Shown: positions 34,202 through 46,300 of the stretch, piece by piece
Position numbering within the stretch: the stretch's first letter is position 1
How the letters are laid out: every line of letters begins with the position of its first letter
Origin: Drosophila pseudoobscura
Lineage: Eukaryota; Arthropoda; Insecta; Diptera; Drosophilidae
NCBI RefSeq assembly: GCF_009870125.1
Contig: NC_046683.1
Coordinates: 16,811,001-16,875,000 of the forward strand
Reading direction: 5' to 3'
Length of the DNA stretch: 64,000 nucleotides
The notes under the pieces: generated by a model
Told to the model about the DNA's origin: nothing
What the model saw: the letters and a program-made list of their open reading frames with translations, nothing else
Database searches by the model: none
Translations under genes and position numbers: made by a program

Positions 34202-35790
34202 TTTGTCCATTTTCTTCAATTTATTAATTTAATTTTCAATTTTATATAAAAATCCAATAAATGCAAGTATTTCGAATAGGCCAATCATGTATAGAATTGA
34301 TTCATCAATCGTACAAAATTGAGTGGGCATGGCTAAATGTTCTATATAGATAGTATTATTCAACGGAACAAAGAATATGAGGAATTGGTCGTTTTTTTGA
34401 ATCGAATTTGAATTCGCCGCAGTTCGCTTTAGCAACAATGAGTCCCATTCCATACACAAACATGTTGCTAACATACCCTGGGGGAAATGGATGTTATAGA
34501 ATTGAGGAAAAAGGGTGTACAAAGGCCTATATAAGCGTTATGTCTTCAAATTCCAGCGACATTGCAACTGTTTTTTTGTTGAACTATTTTGCTTGAACCT
34601 TGTTTAGTCAAAATACAATAAAAGCAAGGACTAAAAACTGGCCAGTTAAGTAGAAAATTTATTCATTAGTAGTATAAAATTATGTGGGCATAGATAAAGG
34701 CCCGGTTGAAAACATTTAAATCCTTGTCGCTCACATTCAAAAAAGTTCGATTTGGCGCGCACCACTCGGTATATTTTTCAAGTGAGACCGTATATACTGT
34801 AGAAACTGGTTTTCGCCGCGATCCCATGAGGTGTTTTTTAGTGCTAAATGGTATTTTTGTCATTTATTAATTTAATTTTCAATGTTATATAGAAATCCAA
34901 TTAATGCAAGTATTTCGAACAGGCCAATCATGTATAGAATTGATTCATCAATCGTACAAAATTGAGTGGGCATGGCTAAATGTTCTATATAGATAGTATT
35001 ATTCAACGGAACAAAGAATATGAGAAATTGGTCGTTTTTTTGAATTCGCCGCAGTTCGCCGCATTTCGCCCCAATTCGCTTTGGCAACAATGAGTCTCAT
35101 TCCATACACAAATGTTGCGCATTCCATACACAAAAGTTGCGGCAACATTTACTTGAAAACCGTTTTTCGGTCAAAATAAAATACATAAAGGTAATTAAAA
35201 GAAGCAATCTTGTAGAAAATGCATTTATCTATGGAATAATCCTTAGTGGGCAAATCTATATAGCTTGAAATATAGGCAATACCCGATTCGCCGTAGTTTC
35301 GCTATTGCAACAATGAGTCCCATTCCATACAAAAACATGTTGCTAATTCCATGCACACATACCCTGGGGCAAATGGATGTTATAGAATTGTGAATACGTT
35401 TGTCTTCCAAGACTCCGTAGGTATCAGGATCGAGATGAATATACACAAGATACTAATAATGTACTCGAATATGTTTAAAGAATATCAATTTGAGAAAAAG
35501 TCTTCATAAATTAAGTATGATCTTTGTATAAAATTAACGAAATAGGGTGCACAAAGGCCTATACACGCATCATGTCTTTAAATACCAACAACATTGCGAC
35601 TGTTTTTTTTGTGGAACTACTTTGTTATTGCCTTGTTTCTGCCAAAATACAATAAAAGCAAGTGTTTAAAATAAGCCAGTTAAGTAGAAAATTGATTCAT
35701 CAATGGGCTAAAATTATGTGGGCACGGCTAAATGTTCTATATAGCTAGTAATATTCAACGGAAGAAAGAAAACGAGGAATATGTATAGTA
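34202..35790. repeat. Degenerate tandem array of about 280-470 bp units
   Basis: A segment starting near AATCCAATAAATGCAAG and running into ATTCATCAATCGTAC, GTGGGCATGGC and TTCTATATAG recurs with starts near 34250, 34609, 34893, 35171 and 35644. Copies 1 and 3 are almost identical for over 100 bases, while the others are more diverged and have lost or gained blocks. A second block (AACAATGAGTCCCATTCC) recurs at 34434, 35086 and 35310, and a third (CAAAGGCCTATA) at 34520 and 35552. No coding function is seen. It fills the space between the forked-linked exon and the 36-kb gene. Confidence 0.75.
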
Positions 35791-35817
35791 GAACTTGAGT
35801 TCGTCAGTATATTTAAG

Positions 35818-35905
35818 GTATATTTTGAAAATGAGGCGGTATATTTTGGTATATTTCTGAGGGTCGGACGGCATATTTTATCGATACGTCCGCGGTCACA
35901 CTGCC
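35818..35905 (+). promoter_or_regulatory. Promoter of the 36-kb gene: motif 6, DRE and motif 1
   Basis: GCGGTATATTTTGGTATATTT (two overlapping motif-6 elements) is followed by TATCGATA, the DRE bound by DREF and BEAF (35879-35886). CGCGGTCACACTGCC, a full Ohler motif 1, comes next (about 35891-35905). This is the standard TATA-less housekeeping promoter combination in Drosophila and points to transcription starting near 35905. Confidence 0.8.
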
Positions 35906-35982
35906 CTCCTTTTATTTATTTTGGATTTTCAAGCAAATTTTTTTTTTGGCTGTAACTCATTGAATTGCAATAGTTGTAACAG

Positions 35983-36048
35983 GTAAAACTAAAACCACCA
36001 ACCACCGCCGTATACCGTATCTGTTATTATCAACGATACCCCTTTCAG
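35983..36048 (+). other. 5' UTR intron of the 36-kb gene
   Basis: AACAG|GTAAAA to CCCCTTTCAG|TTGCC gives a 66-nt intron, the usual fly size, ending 17 bases before the ATG at 36066. Confidence 0.65.
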
Positions 36049-36065
36049 TTGCCTGCAATAGCAGA

Positions 36066-36752
36066 ATGAGTTCCCAACGCGGTAACGTCAACCGCACACG
36101 TGCACAGAAACACAAAAATCGTTTTGTATTCAAGAATGATCTGCACGACAAGACGCCGCAACAGATGCGCCTCAACGCCATGCACGTCTCGACGGTCTGC
36201 CAGCGCTGCAAGGAGGTGATCGAGTGGAAGATCAAATACAAGAAGTACAAGCCGCTCACCCAGGCGAAGACCTGCAGCCATTGCAAGGAGAGGACGGTGA
36301 AGAAGGCCTACCATGTCATCTGTCGGGAGTGCGCCATCAAGGCGCACGCCTGCGCCAAGTGCCTGAAGACCGCCGACGAGGTGGCCATAGAGGCGCCCGA
36401 GCCAACGCCACAGGAAGAGCAACAGTTGCAGGTGGAAATGGACCGTTTGGTCAAATCATTCTCAGAGCGCAAACGTCGCGCCTTCGTGCGCTACATGGCC
36501 AAGGGCAAAAAGCAAGAGCCCACTGAGAAGGACGAGGAGACGCAGGAGATCGAGGAAAAGGCGAAACGTGTGGCCCACACTCGCGCCGAGCTGCTGGACA
36601 AAATTAAGCAACTGAACCTAGCCGAAGAGGACGATGAGGATGATTACGACGATGATGATGACGATGACGAGGACGAGGACGGTGAAGATGAATCAGAGGT
36701 TGATTCTAACGAAGAAGACAGCGAGGAAGAGAAACCTGTTAAAGCGAAATAA
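36066..36752 (+). CDS. Small Cys-rich conserved protein of the DUF2039/C9orf85 family
   Basis: A single 228-residue ORF. The basic N-terminus (SSQRGNVNRTRAQKHKNRF) and four CxxC pairs at residues 45-48 (CQRC), 70-73 (CSHC), 86-89 (CREC) and 96-99 (CAKC) are the hallmark of the DUF2039 family, whose human member is C9orf85. The pairs probably bind two zinc ions. Residues from about 120 form a charged helix (FSERKRRAFVRYMAKGKK), and the tail is a long Asp/Glu run ending in KPVKAK. The family is conserved through animals, but its role is not established. The housekeeping promoter upstream fits broad expression. The stop codon TAA overlaps an AATAAA signal (36748-36753), so the 3' UTR must be very short. 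The next gene begins 450 bases further on the same strand. Confidence 0.88.
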   Translation: MSSQRGNVNRTRAQKHKNRFVFKNDLHDKTPQQMRLNAMHVSTVCQRCKEVIEWKIKYKKYKPLTQAKTCSHCKERTVKKAYHVICRECAIKAHACAKCLKTADEVAIEAPEPTPQEEQQLQVEMDRLVKSFSERKRRAFVRYMAKGKKQEPTEKDEETQEIEEKAKRVAHTRAELLDKIKQLNLAEEDDEDDYDDDDDDDEDEDGEDESEVDSNEEDSEEEKPVKAK

Positions 36753-37202
36753 AGTTTCTATTTTTTTTTAATCAAACTTATTTAAATTTCGCTGTTAAAT
36801 GTATGTAATTGGATGATAATTGGAAGCGGGAATGCTTCTCTGGATTTGGATAACTAGGGTTTTAAGGCTGAATATCTAAGCTAGTAATATTAGATCGAAT
36901 ATGAAAATCGCGGAATGGACAGATATCTCTTAACCCATTGTGCCCAGTAGGTAGTAAAATATACTCCACGAAAAGAATCAAATTTGAAGAATATTAGCGC
37001 AGTTCAGATTAGAGATATGGTATCGTTTTGTATTAAGTAACGAGAAATAATGGATCTACAAGGAGAATTTAAGTACAGCATTATTTTTCGGGGGCTAACT
37101 CAAGTTTTAAATAAAGGGGCGTAAAGTGGGTTAAGTTAGTCGGTTTTTATCAGTCAAGTCAAAAATATAGCAAAATAAATATTTGTGACATTCAGTAAGC
37201 AG
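36753..37202. other. Short intergenic region
   Basis: 450 bases of AT-rich DNA holding the 3' end of the DUF2039 gene and the promoter/5' UTR of the helicase. No TATA box in the expected place; ATAGCAAAATAAATATTTGTG lies just before the start. Confidence 0.5.
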
Positions 37203-40202
37203 ATGGCAGACAACAATAATATTCAAAAATCGAAAAAGCGTAAGAAGAATAAAAATAAAAAAGGAAAAAAGGGACCTACAGCAGCTAGTGGAAAGCGTTC
37301 ACAGCAACCAGCATCGGGCTTATCTGCAAATAGTATTAAGATTGTTGACCTACCACTCACAAAGATGGATATCTTACAGCATAAGCTTGCAGACTTCCTG
37401 GACTCCGACCAAGTGGAGTTCCAGCTAGAGGGCTTGACCGAGGAACAGCGCAGCCACATTGCCGGCTGTGCCCAGGCTTTGGGACTGAACTACATCAGCT
37501 ATGGGCCAGCTCACAGCCGAGTTCTTTGCATCAGTCGGGCTCCGGGCTCGTGTCTACACCTTTGCCTCGACGCCCCCGTGCTGATGGTTAGCTCTAGAGT
37601 AACCCGAATCCTATCATCGTCAGTGGCCAAAATTGAGCGTGCGATGTGTTTGGCGGCAATCATAGGAAATGGTCCGCGGGCAAAGCAAGACGGGGACCGA
37701 GAAAGCTTCGGATTAGTGGGCCTCCGAAAAATACCCCCACACCCGGCATACACAAACAATCCGATGATTCAAGAACGCATGAATCTACCTATTTATGGCT
37801 ACCGCTCAATAATTCAGGACACTCTGCAGCGTTTCCAGGTGAGTCTGAAGCCAAGTCTTGAACACACAGGGGTAACGCCTGACGCTTGTCCTCCACTTGT
37901 CCAAAGGTTCTCATTATCAAGGGTGCCACCGGCTCCGGCAAGTCAACGCAGGTGCCACAATATGTGCTTGAGTCGGCTGCATACCATAACTACCCCGTGC
38001 GTGTCGTGGTGAGCCAGCCGCGTCGTATCGCGGCCATCAGCGTCTCGGAGAGAATCTCGAGGGAGCGGGGCGAGATGCCAGGCATCATAGTTGGCTATCA
38101 GATCCGCATGAACAGTAAGTGCAACGACTACTGTGATAGATGCCGATGATGTTAATGCCGTTCGATTGTTTGCAGGCAATTGCACCAGCCACACTGTTCT
38201 CACGCTGACCACCAGCGGCTGCCTGTTGCGGGCCCTGACCATGGATACCCAGGCCTTCTTTCAGAGCGTCACACACTTGATTATCGATGAGGTGCACGAG
38301 CGTGACCTGGACACGGACTTTCTGCTGCTAGTCATCAAGCTGGAGCTCAGACGAAATCCCTATCTTAGGGTGATTCTAATGTCGGCCACCATGGACCTAA
38401 ATGCGTTGTCCGCATACTTTGGCAATGTGCCCGTCCTGGATGTAGAGGGACGCAGCTTCGGAGTGCGCATCTTTCAGATGGAGCACATTCTCCGCGAGAC
38501 TGGCTATATGACCGAAGGCATGAAAGACGTATTGGGCAACAAGGTTGATACCGCGACAGAGCACGAACTGCTGCATGCCTACAGCCTCACGCGACACGTG
38601 GAGGGTGAAATTGACAACAACCTGATTCTCTCCTTGCTGGAACTCCTTGTGAATACGGGCGTGAGGGGAGCGGTAATTGTGTACCTTCCCGGCTACAATG
38701 ATATTACCACGTTGATGGAGTGCCTGTGCTACTCACTTCCGATGGACAAAGTACAAGTACTTCTGTTGCACAGCCAGGTGGAGAGCCATGAGCAGAATAA
38801 GATATTCCGTCATTACCCGAATATCCAGCTGACGATCATTCTGAGCACCAACATCGGCCAGACGTCCATCACCATACCGGAGCTGGTCTATGTTATCGAT
38901 TTGGGTAAATCCAAGATGAAGATCTATGACGCCAAAACGAACGCTTCGCAGCTGACCACAGTGTCGATCTCCCAGGCGGATGCCCAGCAGAGAGCTGGCC
39001 GAGCTGGTCGAACCCGCGAAGGCATCTGCTATCGTCTGTACTCTTGCGACACATTCGCCAAGATGAGCTGGTATCCTGTTCCGGAGATACAGCGGCGCAC
39101 GCTGGACGAGATCTGTCTGCTGGCCAAGATTGCTGCTCCTGAGCAGTCCATACCAAAGTTTCTGTCGCAGGCACTGGATGCACCGCAGCCGGAGGCCGTC
39201 AATCAGGCCTGTTCGCGGCTCAAGTTGTTGGGCGTGCTGCACGACGGGGACGAGTCGATCACCATGCTTGGCCGGATCATTGCGGAGCTGCCATTGAGCG
39301 TGCAGATGGCTAAGTGCGTGGTATACGCGGCATACTATCGCTGTCTGGGCAGCATGATCATCATTGCTGCCTACCACTCCATCCGTGATCCCTTCTTTCT
39401 GCCCGTTGATCGAAGGAGGAGCTTTCAAACTCAAGAGGCGCGCCTCAAATTCACCGAGGGCATCAACAGCGATTTGATCGGAATGATAAGTCTCTTCCAG
39501 CAATACACGGAAGCTTCCCGAAACAGCCACAGGGACGTGGTCCAGTTCTGTGAGCGCAACTATCTTTGTTCCAAATCCATGGCCATGTTTTTTTCGGCCG
39601 TGCTAACGCTTCGGGACTCTGTTACCAGAATTTTTAAGCTAGATCAGACCACCAGGCGCCAAGCCAGCGCCAATGACAGAAACAACAACATGCTTCGGCT
39701 GGCCCTCACAGCTGGACTCTACCCCAATCTGGCCTATTATGACCGCAACAAGAACGAGCTTGTGTCCGAGTGCGATCCCAACGTACTTGTCTCCCGCACC
39801 TCCTGCTTGCTGGGCAAAAAGAAGACGAGGACCCTGGCCACCGAGTGGGTACTGTACGTGGAGAAGTCACGTGTCTCCGACTCCAAATCGTCGCTGGAGC
39901 AAACCAGCTTGGTCAGCACCCTTCATGTGGCCATCGCCGGTGGAAAGGTGCTCAAGATGGCACAGAGACCAAGCAGCAGCCTCGGCTTGCTGGACACCGC
40001 CCCCAAGGGGCAACTTTGTATTGACCACTGGGTACGCATCTCTATGCACCCGATGTTTGCAGAGCAACTGATCAATTTGCGCATGCTAATGAAGCGCGAG
40101 CTGGACAAAATGTTGATGATGCGTCGTGTGGATCTATATGTTGGCCCAGACATAGCCCTTTCTTTGTTGAGTGTCGATGAGGGCACCATGGCCCTCAACT
40201 AA
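37203..40202 (+). CDS. CG8915: R3H-domain DEAH-box RNA helicase (CG8915/YTHDC2-like)
   Basis: Three coding exons, 37203-37838, 37907-38114 and 38176-40202, joined by introns of 68 and 61 nt (CAG|GTGAGT...CCAAAG; ACA|GTAAGT...TTTGCAG), give 956 residues. ATG at 37203 is chosen because the frame upstream offers only GTG. Order: a Lys-rich nuclear-signal-like start, an R3H-like domain (about 55-110), Walker A GATGSGKST (218-226), motif Ia QPRRIAA, DEVH at 319-322 followed by ERD, SAT at 351-353, motif V STNIGQTSITIPE and motif VI QQRAGRAGR (552-560), then HA2 and OB-fold regions. All catalytic motifs are intact, so it should be an active 3'-5' RNA helicase. D. melanogaster CG8915 is an X-linked R3H-DEAH helicase of about this size, which is why I use the symbol. 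YTHDC2-type ankyrin and YTH parts are absent. Confidence 0.88.
37839..37906 (+). other. Helicase intron 1
   Basis: 68 nt, phase 0, GTGAGT to AAAG. It separates the R3H half from the Walker A strand. The frame is broken by a stop within the intron. Confidence 0.85.
38115..38175 (+). other. Helicase intron 2
   Basis: 61 nt, phase 1, GTAAGT to TTTGCAG; splicing gives MN-S-NCTSHTVLTL, matching the DEAH helicase fold. Confidence 0.85.
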
Positions 40203-42976
40203 GTCACGTATGTTCAGTTTCTGTGATATTTTTTTTTCGATTAAGACTGACTCGTTCTATTATTTGTACACTTAATTGCAAAACTATCGTTCATTTTGTC
40301 TGCAATTTCACGTCCCACACACATTTGATTTGATAACATTCTGCATTGCATGAATATCTAAATATGTTAGTATCTTCTTGTTTGTCCCAAAAAGAGTCAA
40401 AGAGACCTTAATTATTAATTCAGTTAAATCAGTTATAAATCATTTTTTTTTCGATTATACACATTACGAGATGACTGTGCTCTCTCAAAAAACGTCCGAT
40501 TTAAATTACGGAATTGATTTAATCAATTTCCAAGTACATATAACATAATTATACATGTAGTAGAACATTTTCGCTTCATTAATTGAAGCTGAGGCTATTT
40601 TAAACTCCAAATGTACACCAAGTAAACAAGCAGACATTAGAGCATTCCAACAACTGTCTTTCCCGAAAAGAACTTTTTAAATTATGCAAATTTTGCAAGT
40701 ATTAATGTTGTAACGTAACTGAAACCAAACTGGATAAACAGGGACACTACCATGTGAAATATCTGTGAGTTTATTAATGTATTATTGAATTGAAAATAAA
40801 GCAAAAAAATATGTGCTCGTTATTGATTGCACCGTTCATGGAGTGGGGCATGGGGCAACAGCCTAATTGCTGGGTGAAAATATGTGTGCCACAAGTGGCT
40901 CGAGACGCCTCCTTAGAGTCAGTCCCAGTCTCAGTGTCAGTGTCAGTGCCAATGTCAGACATGGGTGTTGCTGCCCTCCGGTGCATTGGGCCATGCCATG
41001 CCAGCTGGCAGCTGCCTCTGCAAAGCTCAGCCTATAAAAAATTGTTCAGGCAGCTGATGCTTATGTTTCGGTTCAGTCAGTCTCCGTCACACCTGCCCCA
41101 CCTGCCACACCTGCCCCACCTGGCTGCCCCTGGTCGGTCGGACCGACTGCGGCCCATTGAGGCGCAAACAAGAGAAGGAAAAAAAAACTTTAAGTTAATT
41201 GCATAGACGACGCGCAGTCAATAAACCTGAGGCAGCCGCCCAGCTTTGGATCTTGTCTTGTCGCTGCCACAACAATGGGGGGGTACAAAGACACCGGAGC
41301 GTGCAGCAGTGGCAGCAACAACAGCAATTACAACAACGCTTCAACTTGCTGCAAAGAAAGTGAAATTAATGTTATATTTTGGTGTTTTTTGTTGTTTGCT
41401 GCTGCTATTTAGATTCGTCTGCCTGCCAATGGGCCCCGCCAGGGAGAGCATTACCAATCCCATACCAATCAGCCCTGCCCTCGACCCTCGTCGGATTCTG
41501 CTATACAAAGCGTTCAATGGAGACTTATTCCATTCCGTCTGCTTGCTATTCATCTACGAATTCATTGGACACCGCAGAGAAAATAGTGAGGCATTCTTTC
41601 CAATAGAATAGATTCCATTGTTCAAGTTCCAAATGACGAAAGCGAAAGTCAGCCTCGATACGAGTATTGGTTGGGTATTGTGTGTTGATTTGTTCTGATT
41701 GTACATAAACCAAACTTTTATCTGGCCAATTAAATCATAAGGTCTCCAGAGCGGTGCCACGGCCCTCACATACCCATATCCAGTCTCATTGGTACCGATA
41801 TATGATACGCACATACGTCCTAAAATACTCTCTAAAAGCCTCCAGTTCTTGGGTGTTTTTCAACCTAAGAATGTCTATGGTAGGTTGGCACGGACTAGAA
41901 TCAATTAACCATTTCTCCATGGCTATTGCTATGCGCCATACACCCAGTATATAAGTTGCACGTAAGGCCAAAATATCCGACTGTTTGACCATATTGCCAT
42001 GGATGGCTGCGCCAAGACGTGTGGTGGCCAACGTGTCCTCGACAAAAGACAAAGTGTGCGCATTCCATGCGGACGCGGCAACCGCAAGACTTGCAATTCA
42101 TCAATGGCTATTGCTGGAAATCACTGTTGCTGCAAGTGGTGGCAGCTTCATTAAGCTAAAAGCAATTTGGGTGCCTGTCCGCGGTCTAACGGAGATGGAG
42201 CCTGCAGGAGGAGGAGCAAGAAGCCATTGAAAATGAATGCCACCAAGGTGGTGCCTGATGCCTGGCAATCAAGCAAACTGCAAATCAATTTTCCAAGATG
42301 AGTTCGCCTTTGTAGCCATTGAACTTTTATTTGGCTGGGGCTTTGAATGGGGATCGGGGCTGCCGATTGGCATTTGCTCTCGAAATCAAATGGAATGGCT
42401 CGCAGCAATGCAACGCTAATGGATCGACAATAAACTTGGCTAACAAGTGGAAATGGAAATGGAAGTGGCACCGGCAGGCATTGCCAGCTGTAGCCAGCTG
42501 TAGGTTGAACGTACTCGCTCGCCATCAATTTCAGCTCAAATTGTTATCCATTTGGTTGGTGACTTGCTCTGCAGGTGTCCACAACAGGAAGGCATGGTCG
42601 GAGTGCGATCTTCGCGTCTGCTATTGTGGGTTAACAGCAGCCTTTGATCTAAATTAATAACTGAAGAAGCTCTGATATTATACGTGTATTCGCCAATTAA
42701 CGTAAGGTAACGTAATAATAAATACCCTCAGTCGAACAGATAAAGTACGGTTCCGACATCACATTGTACTTCTTTGGAACAAGTTTATCCTTAACTATAT
42801 CCAGTCGAAGATCTAGATCATCATTGTCTTAACATCCCAATCTAGTCCCAAGCAATATTACCCAATAATCCATAGATTATAGCCAGTGGTCCAGCAGGAA
42901 AGTAAATCCCTATTAGTGTTTGTTCTTTGCACGGCACTGTTTGCACTAGACCACATTACATATATCCAGGACCACA
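40203..42976. other. Gene-poor region, no gene seen
   Basis: AT-rich 3' flank of the helicase, then a stretch with GTCAGT/CAGTGTC repeats (40918-40955), a CACCTGCC repeat (41091-41122) and a TATAAAAA at 41033 without an Inr at the right distance. Reading frames are short and without bias. Confidence 0.5.
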
Positions 42977-43132
42977 GGTGGTCCGCTAACTCTCTTTCGG
43001 GTCTTATTTTACGCTTAGCACCACTAAGAGCGCTTTGACGCCATATTTGATGAGAGAGAGCAGAACGAAGCTTTCTGCCGTACTGAAAAAAATAAGACCC
43101 GAAAAGAGAGCGCGTTGCGGGAGCGGACCACC
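42977..43132. mobile_element. MITE-like imperfect inverted repeat
   Basis: The left arm (42977-43010: GGTGGTCCGCT, then CTCTCTTTCGGGTCTTATTTT) pairs with the right arm (43088-43132), which reads the same in reverse complement apart from a short GC-rich insertion. The unpaired centre is about 77 bases. The structure resembles a miniature foldback or MITE element. No target-site duplication is obvious. Confidence 0.5.
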
Positions 43133-43308
43133 CTATGCAGCCGTTCTCTGGCGTCTTTCTTTCTTTCCATCGCTGTCTCGTTGTGACGCGCTCTCGCTTC
43201 CATTAGGGCCGCCATGCCCTTGAATTTAGTCTGGACATAGCACTCTCTTATTGCTTTTGCATTCCGAATAGTTCTAAGATCGAGCTTATTAGCCAAGAGA
43301 CTCGCCAT
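43024..43308 (-). CDS. Small ORF of unknown nature, possible gene fragment
   Basis: 94 codons from ATG at 43308 in a fair context (GGATGGCG). The first 60 residues are non-repetitive and charged (LDLRTIRNAKAIRECYV, EARARHNETAMERKKDARER), suggesting a helical protein or a fragment of one. The last 30 residues run through the inverted repeat at 42977-43132. No known family, no promoter and no AATAAA seen. It may be a remnant of a larger coding region. Confidence 0.25.
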   Translation of the reverse strand: MASLLANKLDLRTIRNAKAIRECYVQTKFKGMAALMEARARHNETAMERKKDARERLHRVVRSRNALSFRVLFFSVRQKASFCSLSSNMASKRS

Positions 43309-46300
43309 CCTCTCGTCGTAAACCTAGCGCGAACCTTTCGATATCCCTTCGGCTTTGTAGATCTCAAACAAAGCTCAGTAGCTCAACAGCGCTATTAATG
43401 CGACAAAACCAGACATTTCGATTTTAGTGTCGCTTATGTGCGGGATACTCCCTTTTATTGTACTATAAATGTTGCATACCGCCACCCTTCCATGCTGCAA
43501 ACTCATTTCTGGAGCTTTTCTGTGGGTCCCTATTAATACTTCGGCCTTGTCCAGCCATCACTCACCTCACCACTGTGAGTATCTTTTGGATATTTGATCG
43601 CATCTCCGTTTCGTGTGTGACGTTTCGTTGAGATGTGAGCTAATGATGAGCCCTCCAACTGATTGATGATCAGAGTCGGCGTCCGTCTTTGGGACCGACA
43701 GCAACAGTTACATAATTACATAAAATTGATTTCGTTGCTCGCCTCCGGATCTGTGCTGCTCCCAAAGCTCCCGAATTGGCCATCCGTGCCTGGGAACGGA
43801 TGACATCACCCAGCATCATATCGTACAAAAAAAAAAAGAGAAACAAACAACCGAATGCAATCATGATATCTCAGGCAGTGCAGCACGGAATGCGTCGTCT
43901 CGGTAATTCCAAATTAGGAATTAAAATAAACACTGTATATGTGTATGGATCTACGTACCTGTGTACATGCTATGCGATCAGACATGCCTGCTCTCAGGCA
44001 TGCCCAGGAGTGCGAATCACGACAAACATGAACGACTCTGACTACGACTCCGACTCCAACTCCGACTCCGATTGCGGTTGCATTGAGTGAAAGTCTGCGC
44101 CTCGGTCGGGTCAAATCAATAAGCCTGGGCGGTGACCCGGTCTTTTTTTTTGGTTTTGGTTTTGGTTTTGGTTTTTCTGTCTGTCTGAGTGGCAGTTAAA
44201 TGATTTAGTGGAGCGCAGCTCCCTCGTTTAGCGCCCTTCTCGAGGTCTGTTAAGAGCAACACCTTTCGAAACAACGCCTAATTATGTCATTAAAAAAGCA
44301 TACATACGTCTTTTTTTAGAAATGATTACGACTGCGAACGAATCCGAATATGATCTACTAGTTGCTGGGCTGGGGCCAGCCTTCGACCCAATCTTCCCCA
44401 TTTCCATGCCGAATATGCTGGCTGCTGCTGACCGCTCAAGTGGTTTTTATTATGGCCATTGCTATTGTTATTGTTATTGCTATTGTTGATTTGCAGTTTG
44501 CTTTCGTTTGGGAAGCCGAGCCATCCGGGAGGTAAAAGTGAAGACCGAAAAGTAAAAGCCAAAACGAGAGTGAACTGCGGGCAAAACAAGCTCGAATTGT
44601 GATTCGCATTTGGCCATGGCGGCCAACAGGCGGCAGGAGCCGGAAACTTGCGCAAGCTGTGACCCGATCGGAGAGCACGGAAGTGACCGGAGTCTCAGCC
44701 AGATGCTGATGCTGCCGCTACCCCACAGTCCATCAATGCTACGAGTATGGATCCCCACATATACCACTATATCATATCATATAAATATGTAATGTATGCA
44801 CGAATCAAAGGCAAAGGTGGTGTAACAATTTCGTTTTGTTTCGTTGTCACAACGTCTTAATGACAGTCACAACTTTTTTGTTCGCCTCTCGATCGGATTC
44901 AGTCATTAAAGTGCCACAAAGCTGCCAACAAAAATGTGTGTTTCGGCAGTTCCCGAAAAATGATAATCTTTCTTTTTTGATGTTTTTTGTTGATTTTTAT
45001 GTAAGCAAAACCAGAAATTGCAACAGAGACCACTGGCCAGCCGGAGGCGTGGCAACGGCACCAACAACATTGGCGATAACATGACCAGCAGCAGCAGAGG
45101 CAGCAGCAGCAGCAGCAGAGACACAGGCAGCATCATCGGCAGTAATCTGCAACAATCTGCAACATCAGCCGGTATCCAGCAACACCAGAAACATGAGCAC
45201 CATCAAAAACATGAGCATCAGCTTTGTACAACTTGTTGCAGAGACTGTGGCTGTGGCTGGTGTCAAGAGCCTCCTCTCTCCTCGTGTTTTGCCATTTCTC
45301 TGGTCAAGCGCCAATTGAGATGTGACAGGCTGTCTGTCTGGTCTGGTCAAGCAATGCCACTACCTGAATACTCTTCAAGCCACAAAAGGTCAGCAGATTC
45401 CAGTGCACGAACCCGAAACCCCAGCTGGATTAGTCTTAGCCCCAAGCCCCGTGCCCCTTGCCCCAAGCCCCGTGCCTCATGAGCATCGTGATGAGGCTTG
45501 GGAGCGAATAAGTTAGTTGAATTGCCTGTCGTGATTATGCGATTGTAGCCATGATATATAGCCCCTTTAATCTCTTAAGTTTTAATTTGGCTGTCTGGCT
45601 TATACAGTTGCCATTTTTGGTTTTTCAGTTTTTCAATTTCTGCTGTACTGCCATGTACCTGCACAAATAATGGGAAAGATATAGGATAAACATGGAATTA
45701 TGGAGTCTTTGGCACTGCCAGAGGGTCTCCGCATATTCGTGGCTAAGTTGGTAACGGGAATTTAGATTTGTCCGCCCGACACCTGACACTGATGCATCAT
45801 GACAAGAATGAAGATGCTGCGATGCATCTCTAGCAGAGAAACGGAATAGCAACGGGCGTGGCCTCAGGTCGAAAAGGGGCAAAAGATTACAGGATTATTG
45901 GAACTCTCATTCGGAAGAGATAACACAATTCGGAATTCAGTTGCCAAAGCCAAAAGCTGCACATCTAGCACAGCTTCTACTTTGCATAGTATATGTATAG
46001 ATTATAGGAAGACAGCTCTGAAAAGTTGTTTCATTTGGGCCCAAATAAGCAATTTGTTAGCCAGAAAGTTAAAGCCATTTCTTTAGATACTTTTCCAATG
46101 ATGTATGTTTGATCACAATGGAAGTCCCAGACAAGTGTTATATAAATCACAAGATCTTCGATAACCGTTCGTTCCATCACAGCATTTGATCGCCTTCTTC
46201 GCCTAATCGCATTATATGTCATATCGCATTGGATCGGATCATGTCGCATCGAAATGCGTTTGAAAGTTACTAGTTTTCCAGTTCAAACAGAAACATTTGT

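Noticed and set aside
38733..39530. Minus-strand ORF of 265 codons
   Set aside because: Shadow of the helicase, whose motifs V and VI lie on the plus strand across this range.
41033..41080. TATAAAAA with TCAGTC downstream
   Set aside because: The spacing of about 40 bases is too long and no ORF follows.
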